Assembly: GCA_030248065.1 (NCBI GenBank)
Contig: JASAMV010006390.1
Span: forward strand, 27,419-91,418
Direction of reading: 5' to 3'
Length of the DNA: 64,000 nt
Source: Rhynchonema sp. JSB1_4
Taxonomy: Eukaryota > Nematoda > Chromadorea > Monhysterida > Xyalidae
Made by a program: the position numbers and the translations under genes. Below are positions 36,662 through 48,824 of the stretch, piece by piece. The first letter of the stretch is position 1; the number at the start of each line of letters is the position of its first letter. The notes beneath the pieces are model-generated. The model made no database searches. It saw only the letters and a program-made list of their open reading frames with translations, and was not told the origin of the DNA.

Positions 36662-39600
36662 TCACTCGATTTTCTCAACCACAGTCTGATCCGAGACGAC
36701 ATAGGCGTCATTGAACGTGGTCGGCTTCACATCCCACGTGACTTCGTTCGTGATTTGGTTTGCTTTCTTCACGATCAACACACAATCGTCGGGTTCCTCG
36801 GGACAAACTGAAATTATACATAAAATATGATAGTAAAACAGTTATTCGGGAGGATGGGTTGATCCTTCTAAATTACTTTCTGTTAACCCGGACTAGGCCT
36901 TGTGTGCTGGTATGTGCCCAGTTCTGTCTCGAACAATACAATGGAAACATCAACTCATTCAGGACTGAAAAAGCGCAAAGAATCGCTATTCTAAGGCACG
37001 GCTCTGGGTTTCAGGCTTTACATTGTCCTTGCTTGTTTCGACATGTTTTCCCAGACGTTGGATGCACTAGGACATCGTCCAGTGCAATTGTACTGCGCTG
37101 GGATGGCACTGTTACAGCGTGAACAAAGCGCCAAGTGAGCAAACGTTGTTGTTTCTACTGCCTTAAATATAGGATTTATGGATTTATCACAGATTTAAGC
37201 CTAAACTTCAAGCCTATGTATTACACACCTCGCCATTGTCCATACCTTTATAATAGGTCTCTTTCACCAGTGCCCACAATCGTCTGCCATTTTTGAACAA
37301 ATAATCCAACAAGTCCACAGTGTTGGTTGTCGTGTCCCTCTTTCGTCGTCCCATCGCGCTCGATGTGCATGATGGGTCGGTACCATCGCAGGATTTGACG
37401 AACCCGGACAGGGCCAGACTCACGCGACCACCCGTGGAGGACGAGGCAGTGCCGGACTTAAACAAGGACTGGCTTTATTGTTCCCGGCTCAGGCTGGCAT
37501 CTGTCATCTTTGAGCAAGACTGGGCGTAGACTGCGGGCTCAGAGGGTATTGAGAGCAAAGTCGGCGATCAGCTGGGATCTAACTTGGTCCTGCTCAATTT
37601 TCTTGGATTTTTTTGAGATTTCAAGATTCTCTGATGTTTCTGATTTGGAAAAGTTCGAAATTTGTGGCATCAGCAGCCCTCAAATTATCGTCAACGTGTG
37701 ACCAAGGCAGATGCCATCCGATCCGTAAGCTTGGCAGAATATTTTATAGTTTGGGAATCAGCATGAATTGAAGGCAAGAGAACGCAATCACAAACCTGTT
37801 CGGAAACCTTCGACTCTCCGTTTCCGAGATCTTCCAAATACGTTCTACTGCTGACGTGGGTGAGATCACCGAGAGCTTCGCCTTTGCCGCTGCCGAATAA
37901 TTCTGCAGAAATGGACTTGTACAGTCGACCCTCTTTACAGTGACGTGATTCAGAATCGGTGTTTTCTGTCACAAGTTAATGATCGTAGATCAAATAGCGT
38001 GCTTTTGGTCAGTGTAAATTAGCGGCTTCACTGGTGCATATACAGTATCTTGAAAATGTTCTCTGTTCAAAAAAACCACGTGACCACGGCGCTGATTCGA
38101 TCTGATCCAATCCATTCACCTTGTCTGACATCGTATAATACGATCCAACACACTGTTCTCGCATCCATCAAGCAAAGCCCAAACAACGAACGCACTCATA
38201 TAACTATTGCCACTATCAATAAAGTCCGTGTGCGCATCGGTGGTAACTGTTGATTTGCCGGTAATGCCCTGAGCCTCCGCCTGTGCGTTTGACCAGCCCA
38301 ACGTGCCCGATGTTTTGTCAGCAACATTGGTCAAATCAGCCGTTACAGCTGCGGCCGACCCAGATGCCGTACCGTTGGCGGATGAATCGCCCACTGAAAT
38401 TGGGGGACGAGGTGGCTGCAGGTGGAAAGATTTCGTGCTTTGTGGAAATGTTTATGAAACATTTGGCCGGGAAGCAAAAGATGTGATCGGTTCAATCGAG
38501 ATAAGTAGATGTCGCAAATTATTTCGCGACTTCTGTTTAGGCCCGGCCAATTCAGGCTCAGCATGTTTGACCCATTTATACATAGGCTTAGGCTCCATCC
38601 GGGCCTGAATGTCCGGGCCTGAACATGTGCCCCGGGACTGAACCGTCGCACAATCGTGGAAATAGTCACAAATTTCGGACAAACAGCATTTTTGTTTTTG
38701 CGACAGTGGACGATTTGCTGGCCAAACCAAATGACATCAATAAATATAGTAAGAGTATCACGCGTGATCCCTTGTATTCCACATTCATTCTGGTATTGGT
38801 CGCACAATGACTAAATCAGAATTCATCTACCCTGATCTCCAGGTTCAACCTTAACCACTATGCTACTTGTATTTTTGACAAAACATTTTCAGCTAAACAT
38901 AATCAAGCAGATCAACCACGTTGCCGCAGGTCTGAAACATTCTCTTTACTACATGCCTTGTGTGCGATCACGCAACGCAACGTCATTGCCCCATCACTTT
39001 CCCTCTTCACGATTCAGGAAAAAATTTTGACCAATTCTTATATAGTCATTGTGCGACCAATATTTGATACGGATAAACCTTAGTGGTTTAATTGGCGGAC
39101 GTCTGCGAGGTAGGATCCTCGTGGCTCCGCGCGTGCCAAGCGCGTTGCTGTTTGTGCCCCAACAAAAATGAAGGAATATTCGTGGCGTGAGAAAGTGGCC
39201 GAGGCCAAGATGAAGAATTGGAAACGAATTTATTTGGACGCGTAAGACAGCTACGAACTGTTCAACGCGTTTGATGATTGGAGCAAGTCGATGCCATTCA
39301 ATCAAGAGTTGTGCACCGAGTTCGCGATGTACGATGCGGTCAATTATGGAGCGTGGCAAGGTTTGGACCGTGTCGTTTATTTGATTGAAATGGAAGAGAG
39401 AAAGAAAGAAAGAGAAGAATGGGTGAAAAAAGTGAAGAGATTGATGGAGCCGGTACCGAAAGTCGCGCAGTTTTTGACCGGCAAACCGTTGGTGCCTGTC
39501 AGGTTGTGGCAGGTAAAAGAAGAAGAGGTTGAGTCCACCCAGATGACATCGGCTGAGGTGCCTGAAAAACCCGCTCCCATGTCCCCAATTCCGAATACCA

Positions 39601-42600
39601 CCCCTGACCCCGGTCCAGTATTGTTCGATGTCGTTTGTGAGGAACAGATACTGGACACGACACCGACGTTACGACCGATGAACTGCGAACAGGAAGAGAT
39701 TCAATGGATTGAGTGGCCGAGCGTGGACAAGACAACGAAAAAGAAGACCAAGGGAAAGCGGAAGGAAAAGAAAAAGAAGGAGGTAAAGAAAGAGAAGAAG
39801 GGGAAGAAAGGAGGAACGGAAAAGAACGAACGAAGAAACCAGAACCGGGACCAACAAAACCGAAGAAACGTGTGCGACGTGGCGCCACGACGACAACCAA
39901 CCACGAACGCGAGTCGACGACGTTGCTGATTGAATGCGCCCGTGCCGGGAAGACTGATTATAAATAAAACGGATAAAGCTGATAAACCTGATAAACCCGA
40001 CTCCCTTGCGCTGGGGGGAAGACTGATTACAAATAACCCGGATAAAGCTGATAAACCTGATAAAGCTGATAAACCCGACTCAGCTGCGCTGGGGGGAAGA
40101 CTGATTACAAATAACCCGGATAAAGCTGATAAACCTGATAAACCCGACTCAGCTGCGCTGGGGGGAAGACTGATTACAAATTGAAAAATAAAACGGATAA
40201 ACCCGAATCGGTTGTGGGACAGTTCGTTCCCAGTGATCTGGTCCGGATCCGGATGCGTCTGTTTTGGAATTGGAACGACGGCGTCTAATGTTTCACGGCA
40301 ATGATTGCCTCGCTGTTTTACAGGCCTGCGATGTTTCATTTGGCTCAGGCTGGACGGAGCCTAAGCCTAAGCCTTAGCCAAGTGAAACATCACAGACACT
40401 ACAAACTAGAGATAGTCAATCACGTGAAACATTACTGCCCAACTGCTATTTACTGCTGCATTCAATTGGGACCAGACCCCAACACCAGATCGTGCTTCAC
40501 GCCACACCGGCCATACGCACGTTCCGCGTAATTCGGTCAGCGTAATCAGTCTTCCCCCCAGCTGCCCAATCCGGGAAGGCTGATTATATACATGCTACAG
40601 CATGCGTAATCAGCCTTCCTGAGATTGGGCCTTGGGGGAAGGCTGATTATGGCTTCGTTTAATTTGTAATCAGTCTTCCCTCCAGAGCCTCTGCAGGGTG
40701 TACTGATTACAATGGTAATCAGTCTTCCATCAACCAATGCGCCATGTCGAAAACAGTCGATGTGAAGAAAGAGATGGTGGCACGAGGTCGAGGTGTAAAG
40801 AAGAAGAAAGAGAAAATATATTGAGCTCAGGTTTTCGATGTATTCGGGCTGGTTTTAGGATTTGAAAGGATGTGATAAAGTGACATCATGTGATTTCCGC
40901 CAATTTTCTTCTGTATTTATACCCCAAATTTCTTTCCATAGGCTCCCTTGGTGGGGGAGGAGTAAGAGTATCACGCGTGATCCCTTGTATTCCACATTCA
41001 TTCTGGTATTTGATACGGATAAACCTTAGTGGTTTAATTATATCAAAATATCCGTTCGTTCCGAAATGCTCACGTGACCGAGGCAAGATCAGGAGCGGTC
41101 ACAAAGTTTGACACCAGCCACGAAATTAAAAAAAAATACACTTCCACCAAGAAATAATTCCCCCGAAAAAACTAACAATTGATAACGCCAGCACTCGGCT
41201 GCAGGAATATGGTTTGACTGGATATATTGAGACTGGTGGCGGCATCAGTGGCCGCCGCCAGTCCCTTGCCCATCGCAATGGCCGTGCCCTTGCCGTCTGG
41301 CTCGTACATCGATGTCACATCGACGCTGGCGTTCGTGTCAATGTTGCCCGACGATTGCAGCTTAGCGCCCGCCACAACGTCTGTGCGAGTGGGTTTATTG
41401 GTGTTGTGTTTTATGGAGACTTGTATTGTGCAAGTTCGTGCATTGTACCACATAGGCATGAAAACAAAGATGCTGTAGCTTCAGTAAGCCATATAACCAC
41501 TATTATGAGTTTCATGTTCGACTATTGAATTGATGAATGTCTAGTTGATATTTCACGTTGGTTGTGTTTACGTTTGTGAGTTGGCCAAGTTCTGTTCAGC
41601 AATTTCACTGCCGATGGGCATGACAACCTGACGACAATACAATGTTTCATGATTCTTACAAAGGATATTTTAGTCTGAACCATATAATGGTCTGAACGCA
41701 ATGCTAGGTATGAATGGTTTCCGTAGCACCACAAACATCCAAACTAATGACAAGTCATACCATGCTCCAGAGAGTACCAAAAGAAGAAGACAAACAGCCC
41801 CCCAAACTACATACATAGTTCAATGCACCAACTTGTATTTCCGAGATCGTCCTTGACCATTATCCCATTGACGGCATCAAACTCGTGTCCATATCCCTTG
41901 CCCTCCGCATACATGCCCCCACCGCCGGAAACCCCCGCCGGGTCTACCCAGTTCGCAGCACTGCCGTTGGCGTGCGTCGAACCACTCTCGATATTGGCTA
42001 TCACGTTACCAACCACGTCGCCGACTGAAAACATTTTTAGAGACACACATTTGGATGGCCCCAAACTTTGATTTCATTCTGCTCGGGTACATGGGCTGGG
42101 CCCGGTCCACAGAAGCGGATTACACTAACACTGACATTAAAACGGTTACACTAGCACTACGTTTCGTTAACACCACTAACATAAACGCAAGGATTTTCTC
42201 TTTTGTGTTTACTTTTATGTTAACGTTAATGCTGGTGTGAACGTTAGTGTTGGTGTAAGTGTTAATGTTAGTGTTAGTGTAATCAGCTTCTGTGGACCGG
42301 GCCCAGAATACATAGGTGCCAAGTCAAATAAAATCGTGTACATTTCCCTCAAACTGCAGCGCCTGATTCCACATTGAAAGAGATTCCATTATTGGTTGGA
42401 TAACGCATGACGAGCGACATAGTAATTGTCCTGGCATGCTCTGCCATTAAAAGTAAAAAAAACACCGCAGTATTTTTCCAAACCCACCGTGCGACAAATT
42501 GCCCGACTTGGCGCCAATATTCAACGTGCTTAGTCCCGTCCCGCCCGATTTGCCGTACGAGTCGGCACTCGCCGTTCGTGAGACGCCATCATCAAAGATG

Positions 42601-45534
42601 AGATTGTTTGCGATGATGCTCACGCCGTTGGCTGCCGTGCCATCACCAGTCGCTTCAGCGATGTATTGTTCTGCAAAGGGGGGGGGTGGAAAGGGAATTG
42701 TGGATGGGGCGCAACCCCGAATGGATCTGTCTGGACCAACAGTTTGGCTGTCAAGTTTTATGCTACAGACTTGTTCCTGCCCGAATACTCGTGTGCTTTC
42801 AAGAATCTGCGGTGCACCAGGACATCGTCAGTGCGAACGCACCAAATGACACCGTGATCACGAGCAGATCCTAGTGTCTTTATGTCGCCAGAGAACATTT
42901 GATTTCAGGTTCAGTGATGGTGACGATGTTACAAAATGCCAGTAATCAACTGATGCGATTGCAACTGATGCAAAATAGCGATCAACTGATGTTTCACATG
43001 AGCCCAGCGGAGTAGATCTCGCCAAATAACGACAAGTGCATGAACCAACAGTAAATTCCTCAGACTCAAAGTCACTCAAAAAACAAAAATCTCATCCCTC
43101 GCCGACCAAAGGTGCACCAGATCATCATCAGTTTTCCAACAGCATCCAAACCACCACCCACTCTGTGCATCCAATATATCGGTGTATTTGCTCAACGCCT
43201 TTGCCCATGCAATCGTCTGTCCCTGCGCCACTGCATTGCCGACTTCATAGGCCGTTCGATTCGTCTCCGTCTGTATCAATGACGCAATGCCCAATGCCTG
43301 CGCCTGTTGTGTGCCCTCGGCCGCGATCTCCGACTGCATTTCGCCGCCTGCGAAAGGTTGGAGTCTTGGCAAGATGACAAACTTTGGTTTGAGATCGGAT
43401 GGGGTTTGCCTTGGTTTTTTCGTTCAATTAGGGATGTATCGAGCTTCCTGATGGACAAATTTCGACCAGCGTAAAAGTTGTGTCCAGAATTACTGTTACT
43501 TTTGCTTTGGTCGAAATTACTGGCGTCGAATACAGATCTCGCAAAATGTCTCACAAATCAGGCAGGCTGGTCTGAATCGACTCGGCAAGTACAAACTGCT
43601 TGGAAAGTATGTATGTGTACCATGTCCATCGATGGGCATGATAACAAGAATGGCAGCGTGTTGCCGCAGCAGTTTGAATACAAGGTGCTTTTCAATAATT
43701 TTTCAGAGTTATTTCGATGGTCACATGGTATTGCATGACATAGCTTGCGTACCAAACTATACACACGTCCTGATGTGCCGTAGAAGTGGCATTCAAATAT
43801 AAGAGATGTCATGACACAAGGAATCCACGCACCCATCGCAACAGCATTCTTCTGCACCGAGGCTTGCGCGAGCTGCATTAGTTTCTGCAGACTGACACCG
43901 AAGGCTTCGCCATAGGCCGTGCTTTCGGCCCTCGATGAGCCGGACATCGACGTTTGGGACTCCACATTGCCCGTGACGTTGGTGGTTTGGCCGGTGGCGT
44001 TGGAACGCGAGATGGCCCCAGCGACTAGAATGGAATGCAGCAGGTTGGGTGGGGGGGGCATTGTGTCACATAAAGGGACTTTGGAAACTGAAACTGACAA
44101 ACTGACTGCCTACTGCATGGCAAATGTGAACGACGCAACTATGTACTGCCGCTGCATGCGACTTTGTCCAACGCACGGCACGACCAATTTTGGCTCGGAC
44201 CGTTTTTGTTGTGATACAGCAGACGCAGTAATTTGACCACTTTTCGTCCCCAAAGAAATAACCACCTTTTTACGGTGGTCGCGAACTTAATCTTCCATGT
44301 GGATTGCAAAATACAGCTCAGAAAGATGCCTTGGATGTATGCCTTCAAAGTCGCTACCATGCTTCTAGTCTCCATGCATGCACAACCCATACCGTTTATG
44401 TCGTAATCTTCCTGAGCAACACCAATGGCTTCGAGGTTCGCGTCACTCATGTCTTGGCCTGCGGCCGTGCCGTTAACCTGGACAGATTTGGGAAGCACAT
44501 TTTAGTGAATTTAGCAATCATAGAACCCTGGAAATTGCCGACAAATACAGGGTGGGTCAAAAATAGCTCTACAAGGTTAAGATCCGCATATGTGGGAAAC
44601 CAGTGGTTTTTAAAAAAAAAAAAAAAAAAAAATAAAAAAAAAAAAAAAAAAAAAACCCCCAAAAAAAAGATACTGTACTTCAGTTGGCTTAAAATTCAGA
44701 ACCGCGTTTTCGGACACGACACAGGGAATTCGAATATTAACCTCATATGTACGTATTTTGGTCCGGTTGTCACTGCAAGTCCAGGAAATGCGGTGCGGAC
44801 AACTCCAGGCCCATTTGATCGGGTCCCATTTTCTGGACACAAAACGAAGGGAAAAATTTTTGGGTTCAAATTTTTTTGTCAATATTCGGATTTTTCTCCA
44901 TATTCGAAAACACCCGGTTGTTGATTATCAACCCAATTTTGTTCGAATTTATCCACTGTATGAGCTTTAACCTATGCAAAGTAAAGCTACTTTTGACCCA
45001 CCCTATACATATATACCCAGACAGACGATGCCCCACGATCTTGCGTTTGAATTTACCAAAGAAAACTGACGAACCTGAACTTTCACGGTGTCACCTGTGA
45101 TGGTGGCATTGCCACTGATGACGGGCACGTCACCGCCGACCGTTGAGTTGTTGGTTGTGGCCGATAGTGCTGCAAATGGGTGGCGAAATGGGGAGCCATA
45201 ATGGACTCTGTGTGGTGCAACAGGCACTCGTCAGTGTCTCTAGACCATCTGACGATGGGCATGATGACAAAAAACGTTGTGTACACAACAAGACAAGCCA
45301 TCTGACAAATTGCTGGGCGACGTTACTAAGCAAGGATATGAAGTTTTGAATAAAGTTTATAAACTTACTCTGCGTTTGTCGCTTTCTCCTGCTACTTTGT
45401 AGGCCGTTTGATGACACTGCAAATAGAAATGATTTGAAATTACATTTCGATGACAAAAAATGAAATTGACTAAAAAGTTGCTTACCTGCTATCATGACCA
45501 AGATCAAGATCACTTGAGTTGCTGTGGATGCCAT
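36662..45534 (-). CDS. secreted six-unit repeat proprotein, paralogue A
   Basis: Thirteen exons: 45486-45534, 45369-45416, 45075-45169, 44393-44477, 43833-44024, 43162-43347, 42488-42670, 41833-42024, 41177-41380, 38196-38393, 37796-37965, 37246-37456, 36662-36807; 652 residues. Signal peptide MASTATQVILILVMIA, basic site SSRRKRQTQ, then linker exons with NNST and NGTAAG, and six whole-exon units (192, 186, 183, 192, 204, 198 nt), all with phase-1 borders, rich in Ala, Gly, Thr, Ser and Asn with sequons NATG, NVTG, NRT, NGS and NGT. After them come an ELFGSGKGEA exon, SCDGTDPSC followed by GRRKRD, and the terminal VCPEEPDDCVLIVKK domain ending at a clean stop. Basic sites fit furin-like cleavage, so a secreted precursor cut into three parts is inferred. 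No family recognised. The donor ending the exon at 41177 has an in-frame alternative upstream. Confidence 0.84.
38796..39060. mobile_element. TTGGTCGCAC MITE, copy 3
   Basis: 265 bp, TA on both sides (38794-38795, 39061-39062), inserted inside the left 79-bp repeat. The right repeat preserves the empty site CTGGTATTTGATACGG. Confidence 0.95.
39168..39929 (+). pseudogene. stop-broken basic ORF inside an intron of paralogue A
   Basis: From the ATG at 39168 the frame reads MKEYSWREKVAEAKM, meets TAA at 39243-39245, then runs open to 39929. The N-terminal part is acidic/aromatic (FNAFDDWSKSMPFNQELC), the middle is Pro/Thr-rich, and the end is a very basic Lys/Arg tract (KTKGKRKEKKKKEVKKEKKG). 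Composition and position between direct repeats suggest the nucleic-acid-binding ORF of a retroelement, but no zinc knuckle or enzyme is present. It is antisense to the host gene. Confidence 0.45.
39945..40735. repeat. cluster of GGGAAGACTGATTAC repeats in both orientations
   Basis: Four forward copies at about 39948, 40018, 40095 and 40164, tied to a 70-78 bp tandem unit containing GATAAACCTGATAAACCCGA. Inverted or variant copies follow at about 40537-40740 (GTAATCAGTCTTCCC, GGGAAGGCTGATTAT). Confidence 0.8.
42096..42306. mobile_element. CTGGGCCCGGTCC foldback element
   Basis: Identical 21-bp ends beginning CTGGGCCCGGTCCACAGAAG, then arms of TTACACTAACACT type. 211 bp, in an intron of paralogue A. 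Target duplication not resolved. Confidence 0.75.
44548..45005. mobile_element. CAGGGTGGGTCAAAA mariner-like MITE
   Basis: TA on both sides; ends CAGGGTGGGTCAAAAATAGC and GCTACTTTTGACCCACCCTA. It contains a poly(A)-type tract at 44611-44667. In an intron of paralogue A. Confidence 0.8.
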
Positions 45535-47067
45535 TTCTTTTTTTCGTTTACTTCAACTAAAACTGTACACCTCGTCGCAATAGAAAACAATAATCTCTTA
45601 CTTTGCGCAAAATTGTTAACTCATAACCGGGTGTGTTATTTCGGTATATTCCAACAGTGAAGTATCAGCGCTACTACGGTATACAGTATCTGTACCTGAG
45701 CATGGAAGCGTTTTGTTTGCGTGTGTGCACCAACAATAATAGATGGATGTACATTTCCTATCAACACGTCATAAGCTTGCGCGTGCATGCATGGCTACCA
45801 AACCGGTCACGCTGGTGTACATGCATACAGTTTGTTCACAACACAAGTGGGTGTCACAGATTACTAATTGGTGGAAAACGTCCCGGCGGATGTTGGGGAT
45901 TAAGCCGCACAACAGCCACCAGGCGAGTGTTTTTTAGGCATTCTTGGGTACTGATTTAAATGTTGTTCACTTAATGTATCCAAAGTGGTTGCACCCCATT
46001 AACCTTTACGAAATGTGAGTGGGCAGAGCGCTGATCACCGACGGAAAAACATTTTTTTGTGGGAACAGCATATGCTGTGAATTTGGGACCACCAATAAAT
46101 TATAAATTCATAGGGATGTGAATTTCGTAGGTGACTTTATTAATAGCAGCGCATTACTTCCAAGAATCATTGTATTGATTAATTAAAGTTGACAAACTGA
46201 TAATAATAATAGCCAACAGGATAATGAGATTTCAATCTCCAAATTTGTGGAAGATGGATAGCTGTTTAGACATTTTGAAATAATTATTTCATACAATTTC
46301 GAAAAAAACGCTGAAACAATGGTTTCAATAAAACAATAATGGGAGCACGCAGTTATGGCAAAACACGAGGAGACAAGTTGTGGACTTTAAACGGTCCTCA
46401 AAAAACGTAATACTTTTCAATGATAAATAATGATAGAGAGAAACACTCAGATAAATTTCAAACAAAAGAACTAGATGCAACATAGCCGCTACCTCAATGC
46501 TGAAGCAATACAGACAATTTACCAAAAAATGCAAAAGGAAGTTGCAATAAAAGCGGCATATAAATAAAAAAGTACAAGAAGACAAGTTCAAGCAGCCGGT
46601 CCAAAGCTAAATTCAGTTCCTAAAAATGCCAGAAAAAATTATACAAAACAGAAAAAATAAGAGACTACAATACATTCAACGTACCAAGGCACGCGCTCCT
46701 AATTCACCTTCAAATTTTGGTGCACAAGATAAAATATGAAAACATGAAACACACAAAATATATAAAAAAGACAAAATGATAAAGACAGACAAGCATGAAT
46801 TAATAAAAATAAAAGGCAGATCAAACAAAGTGGCCGGGCAATATGTGGGGGTTGTCTTGATTTGAATGAACATTGAATGAAAGTGCCTAAACAAATACAA
46901 TCACTAAAAAACATAGCAAAGCAGAAATATATTAGTAAAAACGAAGTGTTTTGAAGCAATTAGCGTGACAAGTATAAGTATACATTCGAGGTCGAAGCAG
47001 TATTGAAGCAAATACAATATGTAATAAACTCAAAATATTAGAAAAAAACAGGGCACTCTGCGCTTAA
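45535..47067. other. gene-free stretch
   Basis: Upstream region of paralogue A, then AT-rich DNA from about 46000. Nothing coding is supported. Confidence 0.5.
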
Positions 47068-48723
47068 AGGGCTCGGGACATAACCGAAGGAAGGGCAGCA
47101 GGACATATTTTTACATACCGTTGGAAAGCCTTCCGACAGCCTATGTCACGCACAAATTTTAAGCTCTTTGGAGATTCGCTATCTCTTGGTAGAGGGACTT
47201 TTCGTTCCAGAAAAAAGTGAATTTTTGCACAAATTGGAACGACTGGTGCAGAAACCCCAAATGAGTTGAAGGTCAAGTAACACGTGGATAGGATTACAAC
47301 AGCTTCTGAATAGCTTACCATCACAACTTCAGTCGCTCAAAGCATTGCTTCACACGGTGAGGGTGCGAAACGTTCCAGAAATCGGCCTTATTTTTCGAGA
47401 ACACAAGTTTGTCCCTAAATTTTGAGCCCACGCTTAGCGCTGCTGAAATAAGAATACAATGGGGAAATAGAGCATCGTCGAAAGTATCAGAAAATAAGGT
47501 TTTTAAATTTTTTAACTCATGGCTAGCTCCGTGACAGGCCTAAAAATACATTAAATTGCCGCTAAATTAGGTGGTTGCATTCATCGCCAGAATTGTGACA
47601 CATAAAGGCCACAGATTGTATCGGATTCAAAACAAAAAAATGAGAGAAACGTCTGGTTTAACAACCTATCAAGGTCCGAAGACCCAAAGGTCTACAGATC
47701 TCTCGGGGTAGCCATACTAACCTGAATCTGATATTCAGCTATAAATGCTTATTGTTTACAGCTATTGTAAATGTGACAGCACAAAACAATGTATCTCGGG
47801 AGTAGCTTTCGAATGATATATAACAAGCCCCAATAAATTCTTAGGCTTAAGGGCAGAGGTTAAAAAATTGCTTTTTTGACGATTCTGGAATGAACCGTCA
47901 CGTCACCGTGTGCGATTTCGGAATTTTGACCGTTTCTTGTCCGTAGTAAGAGATAGTATGGGCATGTTATACATCGTTCGATAGCTACGATGAAGCTACA
48001 TCGTTTGATGCTGCCAAATGTGCAATAATCTCTAACAGTAACGACTTATAGCCAAATATCTTATTCAGGCTGGCATGGCTGCAGCAGCCGGACCATGGGG
48101 GTTGAAGTCTTGAAACTCGTCTAGATTGTTGGACTGTGCGTTTATCTGACTTTCTCGTTTCCAATGCAGTGCAATACGTGGCTTTTTTGCACCATATTTC
48201 CGTCAATGAATGCAACTATGCAGTTTAGTGGCAATTTTTAGGTCTTTTTCAGCCTGTCACGCCGTTATCTAAGTGTTTCCAAATTTAAAAACCTTATTTT
48301 CTGGCACTTTCGACAATGCTCTATTTTTATATTGCATTTTCATTTCTGCAACACAAAGCGCGGCCTCAAAATTTAGAGACAAACTTGTGTTTTCGAAAAA
48401 TGTGGCCGATTTTTGGAACATTTCGCACCCTCACCGAGTGAAGCAATGCTTTGAGCGACTGAAGTTCTTATGATAAGTTATCCAGAAGCTGTTGTAATCC
48501 TATCCACGTGTTACTTGACTTTCAACTCATTTGGGGTTTCTGCACCGGTCGTTTCAAGCTGTGAAAAAATTCACTTTTTTCTGGAACGAAAAGTCGCTCT
48601 ACCAAGAGATAGCGAATCTCAAAGGAGCTTAACATTTGTGCGTGACATATGCTGTCACAGTGCTTTCCAACGATGTATAACACTGCGCTCTGCTGTCCTT
48701 CCTTCGGTTGTGTCCCGAGCCCT
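47068..48723. mobile_element. TTAA-flanked 1656-bp palindrome, copy 2
   Basis: Same ends and same length as 19297-20952, with TTAA at 47064-47067 and 48724-48727. A few percent divergence is visible by eye. It stands alone, whereas copy 1 is nested in another element. Confidence 0.92.
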
Positions 48724-48824
48724 TTAAACAAGTCCTAATTTTCAGTTGCACCATTGCGAAAGGATAAAAAACAAAAAAAATCAATAATCTCAATGATCGT
48801 GCACCGTCGCAATAATATAACTCT

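Larger units (their letters stand above)
38748..41039. repeat. pair of 79-bp direct repeats bounding about 1.9 kb
   Basis: A 79-bp sequence (AGTAAGAGTATCACGCGTGA to TTAGTGGTTTAATT) occurs at 38748-39093, where a MITE interrupts it, and intact at 40961-41039. Between them lie a basic ORF and the GGGAAGACTGATTAC cluster. They could be very short terminal direct repeats of a retroelement-like unit, or two copies of an unrelated repeat. Confidence 0.75.

Noticed and set aside
39499..40339. Minus-strand frames with Ser/Leu repeats (SGLSALSGL)
   Set aside because: They are complements of the basic ORF and of the GATAAACC tandem repeat, with no start or splice context.
44304..44924. 206-residue plus-strand frame with a poly-Lys tract
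   Set aside because: The tract is the poly(A) inside a mariner-like MITE and the frame overlaps an exon of paralogue A on the other strand.
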